Shown one piece after another: positions 55,597 to 63,918 of a stretch of 64,000 nt of DNA. Below the pieces are notes generated by a model, which did not search any database, was not told the origin of the DNA, and saw nothing but the letters and a program-made list of their open reading frames with translations. Made by a program: the position numbers and the translations under genes. This DNA comes from Enterobacteriaceae bacterium. GTDB lineage: Bacteria > Pseudomonadota > Gammaproteobacteria > Enterobacterales > Enterobacteriaceae. The stretch lies in assembly GCA_031253755.1 (NCBI GenBank), contig JAIRVT010000022.1, forward strand, positions 45,471 through 109,470. The letters are read 5' to 3'. The stretch's first letter is position 1; every line of letters starts with the position of its first letter.

Positions 55597-58479
55597 ATGA
55601 AATGGTATGTAAAAGAAGCATTAGAAATAGATAAAAAAATACCCAATGAAAGAGAAATTAATATTGGCGCCGGGTTTGGGCCAACGGGTATTCCACATAT
55701 CGGCACACTTTGTGAAATAATTCGCACGAATTTAGTTAAAAATGAATTAAATAGATTAGGCAGGAGAGTGAATTTTTATATTATTTCTGATGACTTAGAC
55801 CCGTTCAGAAAAATACCCATCAATATACCCAATCGAGAAAATCTGGAAAAATATCTTGGGTTACCTATTAATCAAGTACCCGATCCCTTTGGTATTTATT
55901 CTTCATTTTCTGAGATGGCAGAAAATAAATTAATAGAATTGACTAAAGAATATGATATAGAGTGCCATATAATAAAAAATTCTTCGGCATATCAATGTGG
56001 TGAATATAACAATTTCATTAAATTATTTTTGCAGAACTTTTCCGATATTAATCTAATTTGCAAAGAATCTACGGGGTTTTTAAGGCAGCGGACATATAAT
56101 ATTATCATGCCTATTTCCCAAGAAACAGGAAAAGTCCTTGAGCATATTACCATAACAAATATTAACGCTGATAAGGGAGAAATAACGTATTATATCCCTT
56201 CCGATGAATTGGTTAATAAACCCGGATATGAATATGGTGTCGGATTGCAAGAACTTTATCCGGGGGAAATATTAGATACGGAACAAACTGTTTCTGTATT
56301 AAATGGAAAAGCGAAACTTCAATGGAAAGCGGATTGGAGTATGCGTCTATTATGCAGAAATATTCACTTTGAAATGCACGGAGAAGATTTAATTAATTCA
56401 GCAGCAGTTGCACGTCAGGTTTTCGAAACACTGCATCAAGCCCCTCCCATTCTTTATCAATATGGCCTTTTTCTGGATGCTACGGGGAAAAAAATATCAA
56501 AATCAAAAGGAAATGGTTTCTCTCTCAGTGACGCCAAACATCTTCTGACAAAAGAAGCGATCAAAGTTTATTTATCAAAAGATCCTAAAAAGGCTGCTAA
56601 ATTTTATATAGGTCAATCTCCAAGATTAAATGATCAAGTTCATATCTTACAAAAAAATAAAAAACGGTTGTCTTTTATAAAAATATCAAGAATTTTAACA
56701 GCATCACATCCAGCGAGTCTTTTGGCAGCTAGGAAATTCCTTGATTTGTATATAAGAGATGGAGAGTTTATATCAGAAAATGAATTATCTATCAGTTATC
56801 ATTATTACTTGAAAACGGGTAATAACGGACGAATAGGTTTAAAGAAAAACAATGAGAAGGAATATTTTTCCGGGATAGCGGATTATATAAGGAAAGATGA
56901 ATTCTCATCTAAAGAAGATATTCTTAATTTTATATTTTCTTATTATGAAAAATATTTTGGTGATGTAAATGATACTCACCTTTGGTTACTACTTTATCGG
57001 GGGCTTTTTGGTGAGGTTTATGGCCCAAGAATTAAAACATGGATAGAAGTTAACGAATTAAAAGATATCCTTGAGCATTTCGAAAATCCCAAAGAAATGG
57101 CAGAAGAACATACAAAACTGCAAATAGAAAATACCGGGCAGGAAACAGAAATCACTCAAATAGAATGTGCCGGGATAGCCTGTTTCATTGGGGAAAACTT
57201 ACATAAAGAAAACCATAAAGAAAACCATAAGGAAAACGATTTAAATATGAAAACATTATTTGGAAAAATTAACTTTGATGATGTCAAGATGAAGTGTATG
57301 GCATTGTCTAATGAATTAATAAAAAATAAACATGCTTTGATTGATGCTTTCTCTGAATATCAGTGCAAAATGGTGACTGAAGATGAAATTATGCGCTCAA
57401 TTGATATCTTGGATAATATTGAAAAAAATAAATCTTTTTTTCAGGATAAAATTTATGGTGTGACTTCATTTCTTCCCTTGAATCAGCCTATTTATGCCTC
57501 TGTATGCTTTGGCTTCATACCTTCTCTTATGGCCGTCAATGTGTGTATCCGCCCGCCGACTGCCATGCACTATCACTATAATAAATTTGCAAATGTCATT
57601 GATATGTCAAAAATATCTGAATCATTTTCAATTTCCTACGAAGATAAAGAGTTATTTTTAAGTAAAAGAACCAAAATTACCGATGCCGTTATTTTTACCG
57701 GAACACCGGAAAATGCGATTAAAGTTCGTAAACATTTTAGAAAAAATACCTTATTTATATTAAATGGCGCCGGGCACAATCCGCTGATTATATCAAAGAA
57801 TGCAGATATAAATTTAGCGATAGAAAGCGCCAAACGTGTTGTACTTTATAATCAAGGTCAAGATTGTGCAGGGCCTAATTCAATATTAGTACACACTGAT
57901 ATTTATGATATATTTAAAGGGGAATTAATTTCCGCCTTAAAAGAAATTGAAGATAAAGTTGGTCCTTATTCCGACTATGGAAATATAGTCGGCCCTAATA
58001 GCGATATTGACCACAGTATAAAAATCGCAACAGTATTCAAAATAAATAGAGAATATTGTACTTATGGTGGAGAAATAAACCCAATAGATGGCATGATAAA
58101 ACCCACAGTATTTGAAAAACCACTTTCTTTAGGTGGTAATTACAAAGAATTTTTTGCACCGGTTTTCTTCTTGCAAAAATATCAGTCAGACAAAGATTTA
58201 GAGTCTTATTTCTCTCATCCGAGTTATGCAACTAATGCGATGTATATCTCTTTATTTGGCACAAGTGATTACATTAGACATCAATTAAATAAAAAGTTAC
58301 ACTTGCCGGAAAGTATTCTCCACGACACGGATTTACATTTGGAAGAACATGGTTATCTTCCTTATGGTGGGCAGGGGCCAGCGGCATCATGTCTTTGGTA
58401 TGATGGTAACAGAATTCATGGAAGTACATTGCCACAAAGAGATATATATCAATATTTGGTTGAGCCACATAACAGGTAA
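55597..58479 (+). CDS. Class I lysyl-tRNA synthetase fused to an aldehyde-dehydrogenase-fold domain
   Basis: This is a 960-residue protein; ATG after AGGAG at 55583. Residues 1-500 or so follow class I LysRS: 'GFGPTGIPHIGTLCE' (HIGH motif), 'FYIISDDLDPFRKIP', 'FEMHGEDLINSAAVARQVFE' and 'KKISKSKGNGFSL' (KMSKS motif), plus the helical C-terminal part. A polar linker with three HKEN units (57202-57237) leads to an ALDH-like domain (about 570-960): 'LPLNQPIYASVCFGFIPSLM', 'VIFTGTPENAIKVRKHF', Asn723 where ALDHs have the general-base Glu, Cys757 in 'YNQGQDCAGPN', and 'EFFAPVFF'. The first part of the ALDH fold is shortened. Enterobacterales charge tRNA-Lys with class II LysRS, so this is an accessory enzyme. 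The AT-rich, Lys/Ile/Asn-heavy coding suggests transfer. Activity is not known. Confidence 0.85.
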   Translation: MKWYVKEALEIDKKIPNEREINIGAGFGPTGIPHIGTLCEIIRTNLVKNELNRLGRRVNFYIISDDLDPFRKIPINIPNRENLEKYLGLPINQVPDPFGIYSSFSEMAENKLIELTKEYDIECHIIKNSSAYQCGEYNNFIKLFLQNFSDINLICKESTGFLRQRTYNIIMPISQETGKVLEHITITNINADKGEITYYIPSDELVNKPGYEYGVGLQELYPGEILDTEQTVSVLNGKAKLQWKADWSMRLLCRNIHFEMHGEDLINSAAVARQVFETLHQAPPILYQYGLFLDATGKKISKSKGNGFSLSDAKHLLTKEAIKVYLSKDPKKAAKFYIGQSPRLNDQVHILQKNKKRLSFIKISRILTASHPASLLAARKFLDLYIRDGEFISENELSISYHYYLKTGNNGRIGLKKNNEKEYFSGIADYIRKDEFSSKEDILNFIFSYYEKYFGDVNDTHLWLLLYRGLFGEVYGPRIKTWIEVNELKDILEHFENPKEMAEEHTKLQIENTGQETEITQIECAGIACFIGENLHKENHKENHKENDLNMKTLFGKINFDDVKMKCMALSNELIKNKHALIDAFSEYQCKMVTEDEIMRSIDILDNIEKNKSFFQDKIYGVTSFLPLNQPIYASVCFGFIPSLMAVNVCIRPPTAMHYHYNKFANVIDMSKISESFSISYEDKELFLSKRTKITDAVIFTGTPENAIKVRKHFRKNTLFILNGAGHNPLIISKNADINLAIESAKRVVLYNQGQDCAGPNSILVHTDIYDIFKGELISALKEIEDKVGPYSDYGNIVGPNSDIDHSIKIATVFKINREYCTYGGEINPIDGMIKPTVFEKPLSLGGNYKEFFAPVFFLQKYQSDKDLESYFSHPSYATNAMYISLFGTSDYIRHQLNKKLHLPESILHDTDLHLEEHGYLPYGGQGPAASCLWYDGNRIHGSTLPQRDIYQYLVEPHNR
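57202..57237. repeat. Three in-frame 12-bp units in the linker of the fusion gene
   Basis: CATAAAGAAAAC occurs twice exactly and once as CATAAGGAAAAC, in direct succession. The run encodes HKEN three times between the synthetase and ALDH parts. Confidence 0.85.
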
Positions 58480-58488
58480 AAAATAAAA

Positions 58489-59646
58489 ATGACTGCCAGC
58501 TTTAATAAACTATCTATGATATCCATTATTTTGAGTGCATCTCTTGTAGGGTTAGCGATGGGTTATACATTACCCATGGTCAGTTTAAAGTTGGCAGGGT
58601 TAAATTACGCATCAACAATAACAGGCATATTGTCAGCGCTGCCAGCAGTGGGAATGTTGCTTTCTTCCATGATCATTCCAAAATTAACGCGTTTATTTAA
58701 TTTAAATAAGTTACTGAATTTAAGTTTATTATTACTTGCGATTTCCACTTTACTTTCTGCTTATTTAAATCAGGTTTATTATCTTGCACTTCCTCGGTTT
58801 TTGATGGGAATTGCTTGCGGTATTATTGTCGTTATTGGTGAATCCCTGATTAGCGATAATGCCAATGATAAATATAAGGGAACATTGATGGGAATGTACA
58901 CGACAGTGTTCACCGGCTGTCAATTACTGGGGCCATTACTGATTTCTCTCCTTGGTATTATCTCATTAATTCCTGCAACAATACTGAGTATTTTTTCTCT
59001 TGTTTGTATTGCGCTTATATTAATAAATCCTTTAACGCCACGAACTCAGCAACCAGAACAAAATGAAAAAATAAGATATTCTGTCTTGCTATTAATGATG
59101 TCGGCACCTTGCCTTATGATTGGCGTTTTTTGTTTCTCTTTCTTTGATGCTGCGACATTATCCATGTTTCCACTCTATGGTTTGTCATTAGGGTTACCAG
59201 AGCAAATTACCATTACGCTGATAACCGTAATTTTCTTAGGTGACGCAATTTTTCAGATCCCTATCGGCTGGCTGGCAGATAAAACCAATCATCAAAGAGT
59301 GCACGCTATTTGTGGTATTGTTTTTATTTTATCTTTATTGGCGTTACCTTTTACGGTTAATTCCATCTTTTTATGGATTGATGTCATCATTATGGGCGCA
59401 TTTGGCGGCAGCATTTATACTTTATCACTGGTGAGAGCAGGGATAAAATATTCAGGCCAGACACTTATTATTATAAATTCTCTATTCGGTATTATTTGGG
59501 GACTTGGCAGCCTTATGGGGCCATTAATAACAGGCGTTGCGATGGATATATTCAACGAGACAGGTTTTATTATTATCCTGATAACAGTTGGGATAATATT
59601 TGTATTCTCACACATATTACCCGATAAAACTTTATCCAAACAATAA
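58489..59646 (+). CDS. Major facilitator superfamily transporter
   Basis: This 385-residue protein has about twelve hydrophobic segments, the MFS loop 'PKLTRLFNLNKLL' after TM2, and 'GWLADKTNHQR' at the middle loop (a version of the G-x-x-x-D-R/K motif). It resembles sugar/drug efflux proteins of the YfkF/YcaD kind more than uptake systems. It starts 9 bp after the fusion gene on the same strand and shares its AT-rich composition, so the two form one operon. The simplest reading is export of whatever the fusion enzyme makes. The substrate is unknown. Confidence 0.85.
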   Translation: MTASFNKLSMISIILSASLVGLAMGYTLPMVSLKLAGLNYASTITGILSALPAVGMLLSSMIIPKLTRLFNLNKLLNLSLLLLAISTLLSAYLNQVYYLALPRFLMGIACGIIVVIGESLISDNANDKYKGTLMGMYTTVFTGCQLLGPLLISLLGIISLIPATILSIFSLVCIALILINPLTPRTQQPEQNEKIRYSVLLLMMSAPCLMIGVFCFSFFDAATLSMFPLYGLSLGLPEQITITLITVIFLGDAIFQIPIGWLADKTNHQRVHAICGIVFILSLLALPFTVNSIFLWIDVIIMGAFGGSIYTLSLVRAGIKYSGQTLIIINSLFGIIWGLGSLMGPLITGVAMDIFNETGFIIILITVGIIFVFSHILPDKTLSKQ

Positions 59647-59706
59647 TCTCCCCGAATTAACATCTTGTATTCATATAATAGTGAAATATAAAAACATGTC
59701 GGCTTT

Positions 59707-59732
59707 CTTACTCCTTATAATAAAGGAGTAAG
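59707..59732. terminator. Hairpin after the MFS gene
   Basis: CTTACTCCTT (59707-59716) pairs perfectly with AAGGAGTAAG (59723-59732). No T run follows, so its role is uncertain. Confidence 0.45.
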
Positions 59733-59769
59733 AGAGTTATGATATTTTTAGACGCTATTTTTTATATAA

Positions 59770-59857
59770 CTTTTCAAAATGGTAGGAGTATTCCTTATCC
59801 CGCGCTGTGCGCGGGATAAGGAAAAATCACTACTGGCACTCTCACAATTATGAAAAG
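59770..59857. repeat. MITE-like palindromic element, copy B
   Basis: The ends are CTTTTCAAAATGGTAG and ACAATTATGAAAAG. The centre is TTCCTTATCCCGCGC / GCGCGGGATAAGGAA (59791-59823). It lies between the convergent MFS and pcp genes. Nothing else is seen in the 59647-59966 gap. Confidence 0.8.
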
Positions 59858-59966
59858 TCATGTAACGCCTTATTTGGTATTCAAAGTGAGTTATGGCCAC
59901 TCAATATATCCTTAAAACTTAAAGTTGAATTTATTATATGAGTTCGGAAAGACGAAAAATATAAAC

Positions 59967-60614
59967 CTAATGTATAGCTCCCTCGGTGGCAACAATATCC
60001 GATTTATTTTTCCAGGCCACTTCAATCGCTATTTTTAATCCTGTTGTCATCGTTACCAGAGACATACTTGGCATCCCCGCATTTTTTGCCGCTTGTTCCG
60101 GCAAATAAGGAACATGGACAAATCCTCCACGGGCAGCAGGATATTTTTGTGTCAGATAATGCAATAAGCCATACATCACATGGTTACAAACAAAAGTACC
60201 GGCGGTTTGGGAAACTGAGGCCGGAATACCTGCCGTTTTCAACGCGTTAACCATTGCCTTAATAGGCAGACTGGAGAAATAGGCGGCAGGGCCACCGGTA
60301 ACCACAGGAGTATCAATCGGTTGTTTGCCTGCGTTGTCAGCAATTCTGGCGTCATTGATATTAATGGCGATCCGTTCTACGGTGATATCCGGCCTGCCGC
60401 CTGCCTGACCGACAGAAAGCACCATCTCCGGTTGATATTTATCAATAGCGGCATAAAGTTGCGCGAGTGCAGCCCCAAAAACGCAGGAAAGCTGGTAAAT
60501 TTCGATTTTCGCATCGGCAATTTGCTCGCCTTGCAGTGGTTTAATCGCCTCCCATGAAGGATTAATGGCATCTCCGCCAAAAGGTTCAAAAGCTGTGACT
60601 AAAATAGTTTTCAT
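59967..60614 (-). CDS. pcp: Pyrrolidone-carboxylate peptidase (pyroglutamyl peptidase I)
   Basis: This 215-residue cysteine peptidase of family C15 has '[15 protein letters not shown]' near the N-terminus, '[18 protein letters not shown]' (catalytic Glu region), the nucleophile Cys in '[16 protein letters not shown]' and the His in '[14 protein letters not shown]'. It removes N-terminal pyroglutamate (5-oxoproline) from peptides in the cytoplasm. It is the last gene of a leftward operon after the DUF969/DUF979 membrane pair, an arrangement known from other bacteria and linked with 5-oxoproline metabolism. AGGAAA precedes the ATG. Confidence 0.95.
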   Translation of the reverse strand: MKTILVTAFEPFGGDAINPSWEAIKPLQGEQIADAKIEIYQLSCVFGAALAQLYAAIDKYQPEMVLSVGQAGGRPDITVERIAININDARIADNAGKQPIDTPVVTGGPAAYFSSLPIKAMVNALKTAGIPASVSQTAGTFVCNHVMYGLLHYLTQKYPAARGGFVHVPYLPEQAAKNAGMPSMSLVTMTTGLKIAIEVAWKNKSDIVATEGAIH

Positions 60615-60636
60615 GGCGGTTTCCTGTCGTTGCTTT

Positions 60637-61653
60637 TTAAAAAAACATCATAAAGTAGAGTAGAAACACATTAACAATGAGTAAGGCCAATCCCGTAGGA
60701 ATTTGTGCCTTAATAACAGCATTTTTGTCAGGCAAATCCAGTAATGCTGCGGGAACAAGATTAAAATTTGCGGCCATTGGCGTCATCAGCGTACCGCAAT
60801 AGCCGGAAAACATTCCGATAGCTGCCATCACTGCCGGGTTTCCCCCATGTTGTAACACCAAAATAGGAATACCCATGCCTGCGGTGACGATAGGAAATGC
60901 AGCAAATGCGTTCCCCATGATCATCGTCAGTAAAGCCATGCAAAAAACATAAGCCATGACAGCAATAAGGCGATTATCGACCGCCAGATAATGCTCGGTC
61001 AGATAAGAAATGATGGTCCCCACTCCTGCGGCAGTAAACAACAAACCGAGCGTTGCCAGAACTTGCGGCAGAATGAATACACAGCCAATAGAATCTAATA
61101 ATCGTCGCGTTTCTTGCACGGGTTGTGTGATTTTTGCATGAGTGAGGCGCATGGCGACTGCCAGCGCGATCAGGCAACTAAGGCTAATAGAAAACAGTGT
61201 TACCAGTGTCGTATGATTTCCTTCGCCAAAAACTGTGCGCGCTAATCCCGGCATATAATTAAACGAAAGCACGCCGATTATAGTGAGAATCGGGATAAGC
61301 AATGCAGGCAAAAATAGCCGATTACCGAGCCGGGCAGCACTTTTTTGCCGTTGTTCTGCGGTTGGTTGATGGTAGTGACCTAAACGTACACCACCAAAGC
61401 CCGCTAATATCGCCAGAACAACCACTATCACACCAACAATGATATGAGCCACTTTTTGGGCGCAGGCTTCATCACTTATCCAGATAGCCGCCAGAGAGCC
61501 ACTCCATTTTCCGACTAAAAAGATTAAGCCGTAGAGAGCCCAGAAGGCGCCCGTCGTTAAGCGGCGAGGATTGGCTTTATCACGCCATGACATAACCGCA
61601 ACCGCGAGTAACAAAAGCCCAGCCAGTACGTAGAGATATTGTAATTGAAACAC
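60637..61653 (-). CDS. DUF979 family membrane protein
   Basis: This 338-residue inner-membrane protein has about nine hydrophobic segments; start GTG 61653 after GGAGG. The start shares one base with the stop of the DUF969 gene (TAGTG), so the two are coupled. Conserved features include '[19 protein letters not shown]' and '[40 protein letters not shown]'. The DUF969-DUF979 pair is predicted in the literature as the two parts of a transporter, often beside pcp or 5-oxoprolinase genes. Uptake of 5-oxoproline or pyroglutamyl peptides is inferred. Confidence 0.85.
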   Translation of the reverse strand: MFQLQYLYVLAGLLLLAVAVMSWRDKANPRRLTTGAFWALYGLIFLVGKWSGSLAAIWISDEACAQKVAHIIVGVIVVVLAILAGFGGVRLGHYHQPTAEQRQKSAARLGNRLFLPALLIPILTIIGVLSFNYMPGLARTVFGEGNHTTLVTLFSISLSCLIALAVAMRLTHAKITQPVQETRRLLDSIGCVFILPQVLATLGLLFTAAGVGTIISYLTEHYLAVDNRLIAVMAYVFCMALLTMIMGNAFAAFPIVTAGMGIPILVLQHGGNPAVMAAIGMFSGYCGTLMTPMAANFNLVPAALLDLPDKNAVIKAQIPTGLALLIVNVFLLYFMMFF

Positions 61654-62384
61654 TATATTGCCTCCTTGCTGCTCTGCGTGACCAAATTTAACGCGCTAAT
61701 CTCTTTGGCAAGGCGGTAATCAAGACGATATAAGCGAACGGAATGGATAAGGAAAGCACAAACAGCGGTAGGAATTCCCCACAGTGCAATATGGAGTGGT
61801 TCAGTTTGGATGCCAGCCGATTCCAAGATGAAATTGTGCATAAATATAATGGCGCCAAAAGCGACAAAAATGTCCTCGCCAAAGAACAAGCCTGTATTAT
61901 CTGTTGCGGCAGACATCGCCCGAATTCGGTGACGAACGGTATTGGGTAATTCACCGTACTGATTCTCAGCCGCCCCTTCAGCCATCGGCGCCAATAATGG
62001 GCGTACCATTTGCGGATGTCCGCCTAAACTGGTTAATCCCAGCGCCGCAGAAATTTCGCGGACAAATAAATAGGCAATCAATAAACGCCCGGCAGTGGCA
62101 CTTTTAATATGGGAAATTGCGCGCTGAGCCTGCTCTTTTAACCCACTTCTCTCCAGCAAACCAACGATAACTAAAGGTAACAGGAGAGTCAGTGCTAAAT
62201 TCAGCGTACTAATAAAGCCGGAACCGAGTTTTTCCAGAATATCGAGCACTGGCATATTGGCGGTTAAACCGGTAACCAACCCGGCAACGGTAACAACCAG
62301 AACCGGATTAACTCTGATGATAAAACCAATAACAATGACCGCTATTCCAATTAAAGGCCAAAAATTGATCGTGTGCTGCATCAT
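61653..62384 (-). CDS. DUF969 family membrane protein
   Basis: This 243-residue inner-membrane protein has about six hydrophobic segments: 'INFWPLIGIAVIVIGFIIRVNPVLVVTVAGLVTGL', then 'LTLLLPLVIVGLLERSGL', and the conserved 'REISAALGLTSLGGHPQMVRPLLAPMAEGAAE'. It is the partner of the DUF979 protein downstream. It starts at ATG 62384 or the next ATG at 62381, after GGAGGG. It is the first gene of the DUF969-DUF979-pcp operon. The pair has a layout like ion-transporter-superfamily (dicarboxylate-type) permeases split in two (inference). Confidence 0.83.
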   Translation of the reverse strand: MMQHTINFWPLIGIAVIVIGFIIRVNPVLVVTVAGLVTGLTANMPVLDILEKLGSGFISTLNLALTLLLPLVIVGLLERSGLKEQAQRAISHIKSATAGRLLIAYLFVREISAALGLTSLGGHPQMVRPLLAPMAEGAAENQYGELPNTVRHRIRAMSAATDNTGLFFGEDIFVAFGAIIFMHNFILESAGIQTEPLHIALWGIPTAVCAFLIHSVRLYRLDYRLAKEISALNLVTQSSKEAI

Positions 62385-62624
62385 CTAGCTTCCCTCCTTA
62401 GCCTCATTGAAGTTTTGTTACATTTAATATATGAACCCAAGGTTGATTTTAATTTCATTAATTGTTGGATTATTGTTTGCTATTTTTTAACAATAAATAA
62501 TCCTCACTCAGGGAATGATCAATGTAAATTTGCATTAGATTGCAAAAATGGAATGCAGATCACCGATTGGGTGAAAAAGAGTTCACTAGATGACAAAATT
62601 AAAATAACTAATTGATTTAAATAA

Positions 62625-62713
62625 CTTTTAAAAATGATAGGAGTATTCCTTATCCCGCGCATCGCGCGGGATAAGGAAAGATCACTTTAGATACTCTCGC
62701 TATTATGAAAAAG
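62625..62713. repeat. MITE-like palindromic element, copy C
   Basis: This 89-bp element has CTTTTAAAAATGATAG and CTATTATGAAAAAG ends and the central palindrome TTCCTTATCCCGCGC / GCGCGGGATAAGGAA (62646-62677). It lies about 240 bp upstream of the DUF969 start. The stretch 62385-62624 shows no other feature. Confidence 0.8.
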
Positions 62714-62805
62714 CATATAAAATGTAAATTAAATGAATCTCTTATCAAGGGAAACAAACTTATATTTATTTGAATCAATAAATATTATTTTTTATTGAAT
62801 ACTAT

Positions 62806-62904
62806 CCCGTCGCCTTTCAAGGTGCATTTTATATCTCTCCGCGTAGCGGAGAGATATAAGCATTCACATTGTTTTGTAAACTGCAACCTGAAGTTGGATT
62901 GGTG
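62806..62904. repeat. Compound repeat with a 13-bp perfect palindrome
   Basis: TATATCTCTCCGC (62830-62842) pairs with GCGGAGAGATATA (62846-62858). The right flank (62860-62904) is the inverted match of 42630-42675. The left flank (CCCGTCGCCTTTCAAGGTGC) resembles the outer end of the palindromes in the ter operon. Confidence 0.65.
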
Positions 62905-63035
62905 TAAGTTGTAAAATAAATGTCCTAATTTACTTTGTTGATTAATTTAATGTGATTAATTAAGGAATAGGCTATTTATCTAAAATCTTGAAAAGGTAAT
63001 TTTAATAATGTACAGCTTTAAAATAAAAGGAATAA

Positions 63036-63209
63036 ATGGTGAATCCGTTTGAATATTATTATCAGTGGAAACTTGATTATTTAAAGCAATTGGCGAAGTC
63101 ACTTAATCTGGCTGATCTGCTAAACCGTCAGCAATCCACTGGGCTTTTCCATATGTATAATCAGGAAATTCCGCTTCCAGCGTGGTCTCTCTTTTTAAAA
63201 TACGCCTGA
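63036..63209 (+). CDS. Possible small protein of 57 residues
   Basis: ATG 63036 lies 5 bp after AAAGG and opens 57 codons starting MVNPFEYYYQWKLDYLKQL and ending at TGA 63207. The first 22 codons lie outside the neighbouring gene; the rest runs antisense to its 3' end. It is a plausible short coding frame with a decent ribosome site, but there is no family I recognise, and the antisense overlap lowers trust. Confidence 0.3.
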   Translation: MVNPFEYYYQWKLDYLKQLAKSLNLADLLNRQQSTGLFHMYNQEIPLPAWSLFLKYA

Positions 63210-63741
63210 CCATATCAGCCAGTTTATGAAGTTCTTCGGCATTGCGAACCTCAATCGGTGCAACGAGGGTGACGTAACGGCACCAAGGCAGCATTTCGAC
63301 TTTCATAGAGGGATAAAGGGTGAAATCCGCCTCTTTACGCAAACGCGCTTTTTCAGCGCTAAGGGCGGCAAACCATTTCTTCGAATCTTCACTAAATTGC
63401 AGTGTATGGTAATGTACTTTTTTCCGGCTCCGTCCTACTTTTTTATATTTTGGTTTGGAAAACCAACTCTTATTTTCTTTATCTTGCTGTAGGCGAGGAA
63501 CCGCGTTATGCGCCGCCTCATCAATCAAATTATGATAGACATAACGCGGATGTTGCCAATCAACCATCACGCGGACACTCCCCAAAATAAAACTGACATC
63601 ATCCCACCAAGATAGTTCGTTTTGATCGCGCTCACTGTAGTCATGATAAATCAGAATGCCTTGTTCAAACTGGCAATCATGTCTATTCCGCTGGTACTGC
63701 TTGGCTAAACGGCGGTTTCGTTCAAATTTTCTGTTTTTCAT
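63103..63741 (-). CDS. Hypothetical protein, unrecognised
   Basis: From ATG 63741 (or the longer in-frame start at 63813) this is a basic soluble protein of 212 residues. It has an Arg/Lys-rich start 'MKNRKFERNRRLAKQYQRNR', an aromatic-rich middle 'NELSWWDDVSFILGSVRVMVDWQHPRYVYHNLIDEAAH', and a C-terminal part with 'MLPWCRYVTLVAPIEVRNAEELHKLADMVRR'. No signal peptide or membrane segment is seen. I do not recognise the family. It is divergent from the partial gene at 63919, with a 177-bp gap. Confidence 0.6.
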   Translation of the reverse strand: MKNRKFERNRRLAKQYQRNRHDCQFEQGILIYHDYSERDQNELSWWDDVSFILGSVRVMVDWQHPRYVYHNLIDEAAHNAVPRLQQDKENKSWFSKPKYKKVGRSRKKVHYHTLQFSEDSKKWFAALSAEKARLRKEADFTLYPSMKVEMLPWCRYVTLVAPIEVRNAEELHKLADMVRRILKRETTLEAEFPDYTYGKAQWIADGLADQPD

Positions 63742-63918
63742 TCGACTGTATTTCCTACAATTTATTTTTGCCTGAATTCCCGTGCATATTCCGCTATTTT
63801 CCCCATTTTTCACTGAAATCAGGAGAAAATCTCATCTTATTGGTTAATTAATTTTACCGATAAGTCTGTACAATAATCAATCTGACCAATAAATCGTCTT
63901 GTTTAACAGAGTGAAAGA

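Noticed and set aside
55597..57100. Housekeeping lysyl-tRNA synthetase gene
   Set aside because: It is class I, fused to an ALDH domain, AT-rich and outside the core operons, whereas the group uses class II LysRS for translation.
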